This document shows, piece after piece, positions 7,590 through 16,363 of a stretch of DNA of 64,000 nt. The position numbers and the translations under genes were made by a program. Origin of the DNA: Candidatus Poribacteria bacterium. GTDB taxonomy: Bacteria > Poribacteria > WGA-4E > WGA-3G. Positions within the stretch are counted from its first letter, which is position 1. Each line of letters starts with the position of its first letter. The stretch covers positions 1 through 64,000 of the forward strand of contig JAJDTM010000027.1 in NCBI GenBank assembly GCA_022827185.1, given 5' to 3'. Below the pieces are notes generated by a model. The model was not told the origin of the DNA. It worked only from the letters and a program-made list of their open reading frames with translations, and made no database searches.

Positions 7590-10277
7590 ATGGAGAGTAA
7601 AGGTGATGCTATAGCTACTTGGTTTAGCAAGAAGTTATACAAAATCCCAATATATCAGCGGCGTTACGTCTGGAACGAAGATAATTGGGAACCCGTCTGG
7701 AAAGATATTACAAGAAAAACGAATTTAAGGCTTGGTAATAAGGCAACAGACCATTTTACCGGTACTGTCATTACGCGCATTCTTGAGGATAAAAAAAGTA
7801 ACATACCACAATATTATATTATTGATGGGCAACAACGCCTTACAACCTTTCAACTTATTCTTTGTGCCATTAGAGATATATGTAACGAACTCAGTAGTAG
7901 AAATGGTATCTGTGACGACCTGAAAGGTAAATATGATACCATAGCTAAGGAAACAAAATCATACATAATAAATGTAGGTGCTGAAGAAGAAGAAAAGTAT
8001 AAACTTTATCCTAAAGAGGGATTAGATAAAGATACATTCTGCAAGTTAATTGATGATTCGTCGAAATGCCAACCTAGTACTCACAAAATTTACCGTGCTT
8101 TTGACTATTTCAAGGTAAAGATTAAGGACTTTGTGGGCGAGGACTTTGGGAAAATAGAGACTCTTTATGAGACTATTATATATGATTTTCGCATGATTGA
8201 AATAAATGTGAAAGAATGGGATGATCCCGAGAAGTTATTTACAATCTTCCATATACCTGGAAGAATACTTGATGAATTTGATTGGCTCAGAAATGATCTA
8301 TTTTTACGAGCGGAAGCGGACAGGGATAATTTATATAAAATATATTGGAGTCATTTTGATACCGACACTTATTGGGAAGAATCGGAAACACAAGAGTCGT
8401 TTTTCCGAACGTTTCTTATGGCAAAATTAGGACCTGATGATTTTAATAATGATGAGAAATTATTTGACGTATACGACGTATACCAAGACCAGCAAAAATT
8501 GCTAAATGGTGATCGGAACATTCAAAAAGAATTTGAAGAATTAAGAAAGTATGCTCAGACTTATAAAAATTTGGACGATCCAGAAGGGTTTAAAACTCAA
8601 ATGCAATTATATAAGGACCTTAGCGATTTTAAAAACAAAGATAAATATAACTCAGATTTTGTATCGCGACATCAATATTATGTTGCACTTGTGAGAGCTT
8701 TTATTTTATATCTACAAAACGAATTAGAAAACCCTCTCGGATCAGATGAAATTTCTAAGGTTTTTGAAATTTTGGAATCTTATGTAGTGCGGAGTCTATT
8801 GGTTCGTAGCGTAGGTAATTGCTACGCTTATGAAGAAATAGAATCTTACTTCTTCAGTTTATTCGGTTGTAGAAAATTTATTGTGGAAGATATGGTAAAC
8901 TATTTTGCTGCGACTGCCAATAGAAGGTGGATATCTAACGAAGTGGTTATAAACTGGTTTAAAGGGTACGCACTTCAAAATGAGGGAGGTGGATATACAC
9001 AAGCCTGGCAATTCACAGAACGTTATATTCTCTATCGAATAGAAAATTGGGAGAGGAAAAATAGCGGTAAAGAACCGATCAGTTTTGAAGATTTTCCGAC
9101 TCATCGAGTGCGTGTTCAGAATAAAAAACAATTACCAACGAACGAAGAAGAGGCGTGGTCTAGTTTTGGAAACATTACTTATAGTTGGCAGGCCGGAGGT
9201 AGAAGTGAAATTGATACATTTGAAGATATAAAAAAATTCATGAAGGAAAATGGTGATTGTGAATTGATACTGAACCAAGAAATATGTAACAAAGACAAAT
9301 GGAGATCCAAGGAAATCGAAGAGAGAGAGGAAAAACTGCTAGACATTTTTTTCGATATATGGAAAAGTGTTGAAGACTTTTCTAATGATAACATTTCTTG
9401 GAAAGGTTTTGTAGAAAAGAATTCTGTAGGTGATGTTGTAGAAGGGAGTATTGTCAGTATAGACACACATAGTGTTACTCTTCAGTTAGAATCAGACGTT
9501 CAAGGAGTAATCCCGCGAGATGAAATGATATGGACTAATAAAGACCCGAAACGTATCTATCCTTCGCAGATTTTCAGTTTAGGCCAAGCAAGTAAAGCCA
9601 AAATACTAAAAATTTCAAAGGCGCATAAGTCGCTTATACTAAGCAGTAAGCAGATGCAGCCCAATCCTTGGGAAAATAAATATGAAGTTGGGACTGTTGT
9701 GCGGGGTAGAATTGTCTCTCTGACTGAGTTTGGGGCACTTGCTGAATTGGAGAAAGGAATTCAAGGCTTAATTCACAAATCTGAATTAGCTAACCGAAAG
9801 GTTGAAAGACCAGAGGAAATTGTATCTGATGAAGAAGAATTAGACCTAAAGATTATTAGGGTGAGACCGGAATCAAAGAAAATTAACTTGAGTTTGAAAG
9901 CAGCATCTTGGGAAAGATTTGCTGAAAAGAATAAAGTTGGCTCTGTTGTGCAGGGGAAAATTTGCAGTATTATAGAGTTTGGGGCACTTGCTGAATTGGA
10001 GAAAGGAATTCAAGGCTTGATTCGTAAATCTGAACTGTCAAATAGACGGATTAACAACCCAGAGGAAATTGTATCAATCGGAGAAGAATTAGACCTGAAA
10101 GTGATTAAGATAGATCCGGAGAAAAGGCAAATTGATTTGAGTTTGAAAGCAGTAGTTAAGGATTCAAAAAGAAAACCGTTACCTCGGAACCGCCGAGTCA
10201 AGAAGGAAACTACTATCCCTTTTAGAAAATCGACCAAAGAGGCAATCAGGAAAAATACCAATAAATCCGGAAGTTGA
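7590..10277 (+). CDS. DUF262 protein with three C-terminal S1 RNA-binding domains
   Basis: This is the largest paralogue at 895 residues. The DUF262 core is IPIYQRRYVW, IDGQQRLTTFQ near residue 80. The middle segment is diverged: IPGRILDEFDWLRNDLF replaces NATGR. A DUF1524-like region without an HNH histidine (FGNITYSW ... ELILNQEIC..W) follows. From about residue 610 there are three S1/OB domains, roughly 613-685, 699-770 and 786-860; the second and third share the block GALAELEKGIQGLI nearly identically at DNA level. Ribosomal protein S1-type repeats bind RNA. The tail is Lys/Arg-rich. The start follows GAGG with good spacing. DUF262 joined to triple S1 is an architecture I do not recognise from described systems. 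Confidence 0.85.
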   Translation: MESKGDAIATWFSKKLYKIPIYQRRYVWNEDNWEPVWKDITRKTNLRLGNKATDHFTGTVITRILEDKKSNIPQYYIIDGQQRLTTFQLILCAIRDICNELSSRNGICDDLKGKYDTIAKETKSYIINVGAEEEEKYKLYPKEGLDKDTFCKLIDDSSKCQPSTHKIYRAFDYFKVKIKDFVGEDFGKIETLYETIIYDFRMIEINVKEWDDPEKLFTIFHIPGRILDEFDWLRNDLFLRAEADRDNLYKIYWSHFDTDTYWEESETQESFFRTFLMAKLGPDDFNNDEKLFDVYDVYQDQQKLLNGDRNIQKEFEELRKYAQTYKNLDDPEGFKTQMQLYKDLSDFKNKDKYNSDFVSRHQYYVALVRAFILYLQNELENPLGSDEISKVFEILESYVVRSLLVRSVGNCYAYEEIESYFFSLFGCRKFIVEDMVNYFAATANRRWISNEVVINWFKGYALQNEGGGYTQAWQFTERYILYRIENWERKNSGKEPISFEDFPTHRVRVQNKKQLPTNEEEAWSSFGNITYSWQAGGRSEIDTFEDIKKFMKENGDCELILNQEICNKDKWRSKEIEEREEKLLDIFFDIWKSVEDFSNDNISWKGFVEKNSVGDVVEGSIVSIDTHSVTLQLESDVQGVIPRDEMIWTNKDPKRIYPSQIFSLGQASKAKILKISKAHKSLILSSKQMQPNPWENKYEVGTVVRGRIVSLTEFGALAELEKGIQGLIHKSELANRKVERPEEIVSDEEELDLKIIRVRPESKKINLSLKAASWERFAEKNKVGSVVQGKICSIIEFGALAELEKGIQGLIRKSELSNRRINNPEEIVSIGEELDLKVIKIDPEKRQIDLSLKAVVKDSKRKPLPRNRRVKKETTIPFRKSTKEAIRKNTNKSGS

Positions 10278-10382
10278 CCCTTGTCTAAGCCTGCACTCCT
10301 GTAATAATAGTAGCAACGGTTTTAATCTGCTATGATGCTGATGCCTACTGTTTTGTATCCTAGGTGGGATATGTCCAATGTC

Positions 10383-11096
10383 TTATTTAGGTTTCTTCCC
10401 AACATGAATCGCAACGATGCCGAATGTTTTTCGGTAAAAATGCACATCCATCAATCCGCACTGCTCCATCACCTGTTTCAAGGCATCGCAATCCGGGAAT
10501 TTCATAACAGAACGCGGGAGATACCCGTAAGCGTCATCTTTGCTGCGAGAGATAAGATTTCCGACGAAAGGTAGAATCTTCGTGAAGTAGAAGTAATAGA
10601 GGCTTCTAAACAACGGATTCACGGGTTGCGTGAATTCCAAAATAACGACCCTACCACCCGGTGCAGCAACGCGCGTCATCTCGCGTATCCCCATCTCTAA
10701 ATCTGAAACATTCCGAATACCGAAACCGACAGAGACAATATCAAAGGTATTGTCCAAAAAGGGAAGAATGAGGGTGTCCGCTGTCAGAAAGTTTGTAGTG
10801 CGGTTAGAAACCGCACCTACCGGCTGTTGAAGTTTCCGATCGCCGATAACGAGCATCTCAAAACAGAAGTCTGATCCGATAACAAAACCTTCCGCTCCGA
10901 TTTTGTCGGCATACGCGAGCGCGAGTTCACCTGTGCCAGTACAGACATCTAACACCTTGTTTGTCGGTTCAACATCGCTTGCCTTGACTGTTTCCCGCCG
11001 CCACATCTTGTCCCGCCTGAGACTTAGCAGCGAGTTAAGAAAGTCGTAGTAACGAGCGATGGCAGAGAATAGGTTTTTTATGCGATGTGCCTGCAT
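10383..11096 (-). CDS. ubiE: UbiE/MenG-type quinone C-methyltransferase
   Basis: This 237-residue protein is a class I SAM methyltransferase of the UbiE/COQ5 family, which methylates demethylmenaquinone or the ubiquinone precursor. Motif I is VLDVCTGTGELA (residues 48-59). The family segments RYYDFLN near the N-terminus and FGIRNVSD, PGGRVVILEFTQP further on are clear. Near residues 92-101 there is an extra PVGAVSNRTT stretch not expected in the family. It is encoded by a palindromic repeat that also occurs at 40211-40239. The gene follows pheT on the same strand with about 30 bp between, so co-transcription is plausible. Whether the quinone is mena- or ubiquinone cannot be told here. Confidence 0.9.
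   Translation of the reverse strand: MQAHRIKNLFSAIARYYDFLNSLLSLRRDKMWRRETVKASDVEPTNKVLDVCTGTGELALAYADKIGAEGFVIGSDFCFEMLVIGDRKLQQPVGAVSNRTTNFLTADTLILPFLDNTFDIVSVGFGIRNVSDLEMGIREMTRVAAPGGRVVILEFTQPVNPLFRSLYYFYFTKILPFVGNLISRSKDDAYGYLPRSVMKFPDCDALKQVMEQCGLMDVHFYRKTFGIVAIHVGKKPK
10795..10822. repeat. Palindromic repeat inserted in ubiE coding sequence
   Basis: Read on the minus strand, GGTAGGTGCGGTTTCTAACC is followed by GCACTAC. The arms GTGCGGTT and AACCGCAC pair. The same family appears in noncoding DNA at 40211-40239 (GGTAGGTTCGG...CCGAACC). Here it adds about ten codons in frame to a conserved enzyme. Confidence 0.7.
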
Positions 11097-11104
11097 AGTT
11101 CACC

Positions 11105-11130
11105 GTAGGGGCGAGGTTGCCTCGCCCTAC
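11105..11130. repeat. Short palindromic repeat covering the pheT stop codon
   Basis: The sequence GTAGGGGCGAGGTTGCCTCG continues with CCCTAC and is nearly self-complementary. The TAG stop of pheT (11127-11129 on the minus strand) lies in its outer arm. A related element sits inside the DUF6785-like gene at 39131-39180. It may also act as a hairpin between pheT and ubiE. Confidence 0.65.
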
Positions 11131-13526
11131 ATCCGTAATTCGGCACCAAGTTTCTGGTTGAGGTGCTTGACAACCTTATCGTGGAGGGTGTTGACTGCCT
11201 TGTCTGTCAAAGTTTCGGTCGCTGAGTGATAGGTGATAGCATAGGCGAGACTCTTCTTGTCTTCCGGGACCTGTTCGCCTTCATAGACATCAAAGAGACG
11301 TACCGATTTGACTAATTCGCCCCCTGTTGCGTAGATAAGTTCAGTCGGCATATCGGACAGGACTTCTTTATCTACGACAATCGCAAGATCACGCTCAACC
11401 GTAGGGTAGATGGGGATAGGTTCAAAACGTTTCGCAAATATAGCAGCGTCCACCAACACCTCCATATCGAATTCAAAGAGGTATGCCTTATACGGCAGAT
11501 CGTAATTGTCGAGCACCTCTGGATGCGCCTCCCCGAATGTACCGACCTGTTTATTACCCAATAATACTTTCGCGTTGCGACCCGGATGGAAAGTTGGCGT
11601 ATCCGTTTTCTGCAGCGTGTAATCAACAATGCCGCATACCTCAAGTATCCCCTCCACAAGCCCTTTGATGTCGTAGAAATCAGGTGACCGATACGGATCA
11701 CTGTAGACCCCCTCCCCAATCTGTCCAGCGAGAATACCTGCAACCCGTTCCGGCTCTTTCTGTTCTCCGTTACAGATGAAGACGCTTCCTATCTCGAAGA
11801 ACGCAATAGTGTCTATCTGGTGGTTGCGGTTATGCTGTGCGTTCTCAAGTAGGCGTGGTAACAGTGTTGTGCGGAGCACCGACATCTCTGGACTCAACGG
11901 GTTTTGCAGCTTCAAAGTCTCGCGGCGTGGATCGTCCGCTGTGAAACGAATCTTGTCAAAGCAGCTCGGATCACAAAAGCTATAATTGATCGCTTCCATC
12001 ATTCCAGCGGCGAGGAGAAAACGCTTTACACGCTTACGAACCTCTGTGCTCGGGTTCGGCGCGGGGACAGGAATATCACCCTTAGGCAATGTTATCGGAA
12101 TGTTATCGTATCCGTGAACGCGTGCAATCTCCTCAATCAGGTCGATTTCGCGGGTGATGTCAGATCTGAATGTCGGCACAATGACTTCACAGTCTTCCGC
12201 GCCGTTTGCTTTGACATCGAAACCGAGGTGGCTTAAAATCTGCACCATCTCTGTCGCTTCAAGGGCAGTTCCCAGTATGAAGTTGACCCGTTCCGGACGG
12301 AGTTGAATTCGAGTCAACGGCTGCTGTCCCGGATAGACATCAACGATACCTTCACAGATCGTCCCGCCTGCTAATTCAGCGATGAGTTGTGCAGCACGGT
12401 CAAGTGCAGCGAGGACTATACCGGGATCGGCACCACGTTCAAATCTGTAAGAGGCTTCCGTACTAACGCCCAACGCTTTAGCGGTCGCACGGATGCTTGA
12501 CGGGTTGAAGTAAGCACTCTCTAACAACACATCAGCGGTGGTCTCTGTAATCTCAGAATCATATCCACCCATAATTCCAGCGAGCGCGACAGGCTTTTCG
12601 GCATCGGCAATAACGAGCATATCAGGCGTGAGTTCACGCGCAATTTCATCAAGCGTTTTGATGTTTTCACCCGCCGCTGCACGACGCACGACAATTCGGT
12701 TTTCTGTGAGTTTATGATAATCGAAAGCGTGAAGCGGCTGCCCGTATTCCATCAGGACAAAGTTCGTAATATCAACAATGTTGTTAATAACGCCGACACC
12801 GACGGATTCAAGCCGCTGCTGTAACCATTCCGGCGACGCACCTACTTTAACGCCTTGAATGACGCGCGCAGCATAGCGCGGACAGAGGTCGGGTGCTTCA
12901 ATTGTTACAGAGGTCATCTCTCGGATATCGGTTTCGGATTCGCTGAAACCAACTTGCGGCAGTTTTAAAGCGTTTCCTGTCTCCGCTCGGATTTCGCGAG
13001 CGACACCAATCATGCTGAGGCAATCTGGACGGTTCGGCGTAACCTCAAGTTCAAACACAACATCGTCCAATCCGAGTGCCTCTGAAAAAGGTGTACCGAG
13101 CGGTATATCCGCCGGTAAGTCCATCAAACCTGCAGCCTCTTCAGAGAGTCCTAACTCATTTTCGGAGCAGAGCATGCCGTGTGATTCTTCACCTCTCAGT
13201 TTAGCGCGTTTGATTGTCAAACCGATAGGGAGCGTTGCACCGATTGTCGCAACCGGGGCAAGCATCCCTTCTCGGACATTCGGGGCACCACAGACAATCT
13301 GGAGTTCTTCCGTCTCGCCGGTATCTACCTGACAGAGGACGAGTTTATCTGCATTCGGATGCGGGCGGATAGAAGTGACGCGACCGACGACCACGCCTTC
13401 AAGTTCAGCACCGAGCTGCTTTATAGATTCGACCTCGACTCCTAACATCGTGAGTCGATCGGCGAGTTCGCTTGGAGAAAATTCAAAGTCGATGTAATTT
13501 TTTAGCCAATTTAGGGTTACATTCAT
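11127..13526 (-). CDS. pheT: Phenylalanine-tRNA ligase beta subunit
   Basis: At 799 residues it is full length for bacterial PheT, which pairs with PheS in a heterotetramer that charges tRNA-Phe. The order is an N-terminal EMAP-like OB fold (about 40-150, VVVGRVTSIRPHPNADKL), the B3/B4 editing region (GVAREIRAETGNALKLP; ITNFVLMEYGQPLHAFD), B5 (LILGTALEATEMVQIL...), the catalytic-like core (LLRTTLLPRLLENA near 520) and the C-terminal anticodon-binding FDX-ACB domain (YPTVERDLAIVVDKEV to the end). It lies 120 bp downstream of pheS and is controlled with it by the T-box leader. The stop codon lies in a short palindromic repeat. Confidence 0.97.
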   Translation of the reverse strand: MNVTLNWLKNYIDFEFSPSELADRLTMLGVEVESIKQLGAELEGVVVGRVTSIRPHPNADKLVLCQVDTGETEELQIVCGAPNVREGMLAPVATIGATLPIGLTIKRAKLRGEESHGMLCSENELGLSEEAAGLMDLPADIPLGTPFSEALGLDDVVFELEVTPNRPDCLSMIGVAREIRAETGNALKLPQVGFSESETDIREMTSVTIEAPDLCPRYAARVIQGVKVGASPEWLQQRLESVGVGVINNIVDITNFVLMEYGQPLHAFDYHKLTENRIVVRRAAAGENIKTLDEIARELTPDMLVIADAEKPVALAGIMGGYDSEITETTADVLLESAYFNPSSIRATAKALGVSTEASYRFERGADPGIVLAALDRAAQLIAELAGGTICEGIVDVYPGQQPLTRIQLRPERVNFILGTALEATEMVQILSHLGFDVKANGAEDCEVIVPTFRSDITREIDLIEEIARVHGYDNIPITLPKGDIPVPAPNPSTEVRKRVKRFLLAAGMMEAINYSFCDPSCFDKIRFTADDPRRETLKLQNPLSPEMSVLRTTLLPRLLENAQHNRNHQIDTIAFFEIGSVFICNGEQKEPERVAGILAGQIGEGVYSDPYRSPDFYDIKGLVEGILEVCGIVDYTLQKTDTPTFHPGRNAKVLLGNKQVGTFGEAHPEVLDNYDLPYKAYLFEFDMEVLVDAAIFAKRFEPIPIYPTVERDLAIVVDKEVLSDMPTELIYATGGELVKSVRLFDVYEGEQVPEDKKSLAYAITYHSATETLTDKAVNTLHDKVVKHLNQKLGAELRM

Positions 13527-13647
13527 GATAAAGTCCGTAAAGTCAGTTAGAGTGAACTAAAATGATCTAAAGTTGTACGTGGATCCGAAACAACTTTACA
13601 GATTTTAGTACACCTGAAAACTTGCAAATTTTACGCGCCGCCTCCTT

Positions 13648-14664
13648 TTAAAATTGGCGTAGGAAACGGAGGTCGTTTTCATAGAGGGTGCGCATGTCTG
13701 GAATGCGGAATTGAAGGTTTGCGATCCGTTCTACACCCATACCGAAGGCAAACCCGGTAACTTCATTCGGATCATAGTTCACCGCTTCAAACACGGCTGG
13801 ATCAACGGCACCCGCACCCAAGATTTCAACCCATCCGGTGCCACCGCAACTTCGACATCCTTTCCCTTGACAAACGGCGCAGGTGATATCTACCTCTGCA
13901 CTCGGTTCTGTGAACGGGAAAAAGTGCGGACGAAAACGCATCTGCGTCTTGTCCCCGAACATCTGTCGCGCAAACGACGTTAAAATCCCTTTGAGTTCAC
14001 TAAAAGTGGCGTGCTTATCTACGAGCAAGCCCTCGACCTGATGGAACATCGGTGTGTGTGAGACATCGTAATCCACGCGATAGCATTTTCCGGGTACGAT
14101 GATGCGGATCGGTGGTTTTTGGTTCTCCATCGTGCGGATTTGAACAGGCGATGTATGTGTGCGTAAGAGGTGTCCGTCTGTTAGGTAAAAGGTATCATGT
14201 AAATCGCGAGCCGGATGATCAGCAGGCGTATTCAGCGCATCAAAGTTGTAGTACTCGGTCTCAACGTCCGGTCCGGTCACAACTTCAAACCCCATTTGAC
14301 GGAATATTTCTTCAATCCGTTCTAAGGTTTGCATCACGGGATGTGCTTTCCCATAAGCAGGCTTCCGTCCGGGGAGCGTGATGTCCACAGATTCTGCCGC
14401 AAGCTGCTGTTCCTGTTGTTGACTATGGAGTGCTTGTGTTGCCGCCTCAAACGCCTGCGTTAGTGTGGCACGCACTTCGTTGGCGAGTTTTCCGATCTCT
14501 GGACGTTCTTCTTTGGAAAGTTTGCCCATGCCTTTCATGACATCCGTCAATTTTCCCCTGCGTCCAAAATACGTAATCCTGAGCGATTCAAGCGCTTCTG
14601 ATGTTTCTACCGATTTTAATGCCTCAAGTGCTTCTGCCTGAATCGCTTGTAATTCTGCTTTCAT
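13648..14664 (-). CDS. pheS: Phenylalanine-tRNA ligase alpha subunit
   Basis: This catalytic class II synthetase subunit is 338 residues from the ATG at 14664. That ATG is preceded by AGAGGAAC and fits the usual N-terminus (MKAELQAIQAEA). A longer in-frame start at 14709 would lie inside the T-box terminator. An N-terminal coiled coil covers about 1-90, followed by motif 1 (HPVMQTLERIEEIF), motif 2 (DVSHTPMFHQVEGLLVD, with RTHTSPVQIR before it) and motif 3 (GFAFGMGVERIANL). GKGCRSCGGTGW is the usual Cys-containing loop. The gene is led by a T-box riboswitch and followed by pheT. Confidence 0.97.
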   Translation of the reverse strand: MKAELQAIQAEALEALKSVETSEALESLRITYFGRRGKLTDVMKGMGKLSKEERPEIGKLANEVRATLTQAFEAATQALHSQQQEQQLAAESVDITLPGRKPAYGKAHPVMQTLERIEEIFRQMGFEVVTGPDVETEYYNFDALNTPADHPARDLHDTFYLTDGHLLRTHTSPVQIRTMENQKPPIRIIVPGKCYRVDYDVSHTPMFHQVEGLLVDKHATFSELKGILTSFARQMFGDKTQMRFRPHFFPFTEPSAEVDITCAVCQGKGCRSCGGTGWVEILGAGAVDPAVFEAVNYDPNEVTGFAFGMGVERIANLQFRIPDMRTLYENDLRFLRQF

Positions 14665-14689
14665 AGTTCCTCTTAGTCTTAAAAAGAAA

Positions 14690-14945
14690 CGCCTATCACT
14701 CTGCCCCAAACTTCAATCTCGTGGTTGAAGTTATCATGGGGACGAAAACGATAGGCATCGACTTCCGCGGTACCACCCCGCTTGGCAGATTATCGCGACC
14801 GATAGGTCGCTTTTACAAATCTACCCGCTTCATTTTCCAATTTTCAGTAGCTCCGGGATGAAATTCGGCTGTTGCTCCCAAAACCGCGCTTCCAGCCGAT
14901 GACGCGGTTTCTCTATTTGGGAGGTCTCAACAGTTTACTTATGTC
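14690..14945 (-). promoter_or_regulatory. T-box riboswitch leader of pheST
   Basis: On the minus strand the conserved T-box core GGGGTGGTACCGCGG occurs at about 14764-14780. Downstream, GATGCCTATC at about 14749-14758 can pair with GTGATAGGCG at about 14690-14700, which is followed by TTTCTTTTT: an intrinsic terminator. Further GGGG/CCCC pairing can extend it. The region 14820-14940 has stem I-like complementarity (ACCGCG ... CGCGGT), with a GAATTTCATC stretch that contains candidate Phe codons. The expected role is antitermination when uncharged tRNA-Phe binds. The specifier codon assignment is inference. Confidence 0.88.
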
Positions 14946-15010
14946 CCTTCATAGCCTTTTAATTAATGTATCAATCCTTTAATATAAAAATTCGCGATAA
15001 ATCCGCCAAT

Positions 15011-15358
15011 CTATCCCTTTGCGAGGGCGACAAGCTGCCCAAAACCTGCCTCATCATTCACAGCAATGTCGGCAAGAACTTTTCGATCCAACTCAATACC
15101 GGCGACTTTAAGCCCGTGTATGAATCGGCTGTAGGTGAGTCCGTGTAATCTCGCAGCGGCATTAATTCTGGCAATCCAAAGTCGTCTAAAATCGCGTTTT
15201 CGTGCGCGACGGTGGGCGTAGGCGTGATTCCACCCCTTCTCTACCGCTTCAGTGGCGGTGCGTTTGAGGTTATTCCGTCCACCGCGATAGCCTTTGGAAT
15301 GCTTGAGCATCCGGCTCCGCCGCTTGCGTCGAACACTCCCTGTTTTTACTCGTGCCAT
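15011..15358 (-). CDS. rplT: 50S ribosomal protein L20
   Basis: This 115-residue protein has the canonical L20 N-terminus ([28 protein letters not shown]) and the conserved [19 protein letters not shown]. It binds 23S rRNA early in large-subunit assembly, and in several bacteria it also represses its own operon. The order infC-rpmI-rplT is the classic arrangement. The gap of 96 bp to rpmI is somewhat long. Confidence 0.98.
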   Translation of the reverse strand: MARVKTGSVRRKRRSRMLKHSKGYRGGRNNLKRTATEAVEKGWNHAYAHRRARKRDFRRLWIARINAAARLHGLTYSRFIHGLKVAGIELDRKVLADIAVNDEAGFGQLVALAKG

Positions 15359-15454
15359 TTAGAACTCCTGTCGCGACCCGCGGAGTCATCCGAGATCGCT
15401 TCCACTATTTTCGCCCACAGTTGCGTCGTTCCTCGCGCGTTTGGGCATTCACTT

Positions 15455-15649
15455 CTATTGATGAATCAGACGTTTCAAACGTTTCTCATTGCTTGGGTCA
15501 ACAAGGGTCGCCTGTCGCAATCTACGTTTCTGTTTTGACGATTTCGAGATGAATAGGTGTCCAGCATAAGCACGCTTGCGACGAATTTTACCTTTCGCCG
15601 TGAATTTGAAACGTTTTGCCGCACCTTTATGTGTTTTAATTTTCGGCAT
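15455..15649 (-). CDS. rpmI: 50S ribosomal protein L35
   Basis: This 64-residue basic protein begins MPKIKTHKGAAKRFKFTAKGK, which is diagnostic of L35. AAGGAAGT lies just upstream as ribosome site. It sits between infC and rplT. A hairpin with CTGTCC/GGACAG arms lies in the leader about 20 bp upstream (near 15663-15690) and could take part in L20-type autoregulation; that is speculative. Confidence 0.98.
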   Translation of the reverse strand: MPKIKTHKGAAKRFKFTAKGKIRRKRAYAGHLFISKSSKQKRRLRQATLVDPSNEKRLKRLIHQ

Positions 15650-15817
15650 CAGAACTTCCTTTTTCTGTCCGAGGGTACAGCACTCCAGGACAGGAAACTA
15701 AAAAAAATATAGCCTTCACCCACCTACGATTTACTGTAAACAAGCATCTCGCGAAACGGCGAATGCGCGCCATTTAACAAATACTGTTCCTTACGCACGG
15801 GTGTCACGACCAGAACA

Positions 15818-16363
15818 CTATGAAGATTTCGGAGCAAGGATCATCGACATGATGCGCGTTTCCATACGCGGTGGCTGTTCGACATCAGCGATCTCTTCAA
15901 GCTCATCTTTGAGCCGTGAAAGCAGGTTACTGCCGAGGTCGGTGTGGAGCATCTCGCGACCTCTGAACCGAACGGTCGCTCGGACTTTCCACCCGTTTTT
16001 GAGGAAATCCTCAACATGTCGTTTCTTGAACTGGTAGTCGTGTTCGGCAGTATCTGGTCGGAACTGCATCCCTTTAAGGACTACCTTCGTCTGTTTCTTC
16101 CGAGCCTCACGAGCGCGCTTGTTTTTTTCATACTGATACTTCCCGTAGTCCATAATCTTACAAACGGGAGGCTTGGCATTCGGTGAAACTTCCACCAAAT
16201 CCAATCCGACTTCTTCAGCACGCTGCATCGCCTCACGGGGGGACATGACGCCCACCTGTTTGTTCTCGTGATCTATTAGTAAAATCTCTTTAGCTCGAAT
16301 CTGATGATTTGAACGACTTTGCCTTTCCTGCGTTCTTTGCGTACGTTTGCCTCTGTAGTGTAT
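15818..16363 (-). CDS. infC: Translation initiation factor IF-3, probable AUA start
   Basis: IF-3 binds the 30S subunit and proofreads initiation. The frame from GTG/ATG near 16255 gives only 145 residues and misses the beginning of the N-domain. The same frame continues upstream without a stop and encodes SNHQIRAKEILLIDHENKQV, a typical IF-3 N-terminus, up to a TGA at 16367-16369. Between that stop and the conserved block there is no ATG, GTG or TTG. The best candidate is ATA at 16361-16363, with GGGGGTG eight bases upstream, giving 181 residues. infC in E. coli starts with AUU, which lets IF-3 repress itself, so a rare start here fits. The C-domain (DFLKNGWKVRATVRFRGREM) is intact. Confidence 0.93.
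   Translation of the reverse strand: MHYRGKRTQRTQERQSRSNHQIRAKEILLIDHENKQVGVMSPREAMQRAEEVGLDLVEVSPNAKPPVCKIMDYGKYQYEKNKRAREARKKQTKVVLKGMQFRPDTAEHDYQFKKRHVEDFLKNGWKVRATVRFRGREMLHTDLGSNLLSRLKDELEEIADVEQPPRMETRIMSMILAPKSS

Noticed and set aside
15650..15817. L20-type autoregulatory RNA before rpmI
   Set aside because: Only one short hairpin is evident by eye; a covariance search would be needed before calling a regulatory RNA.
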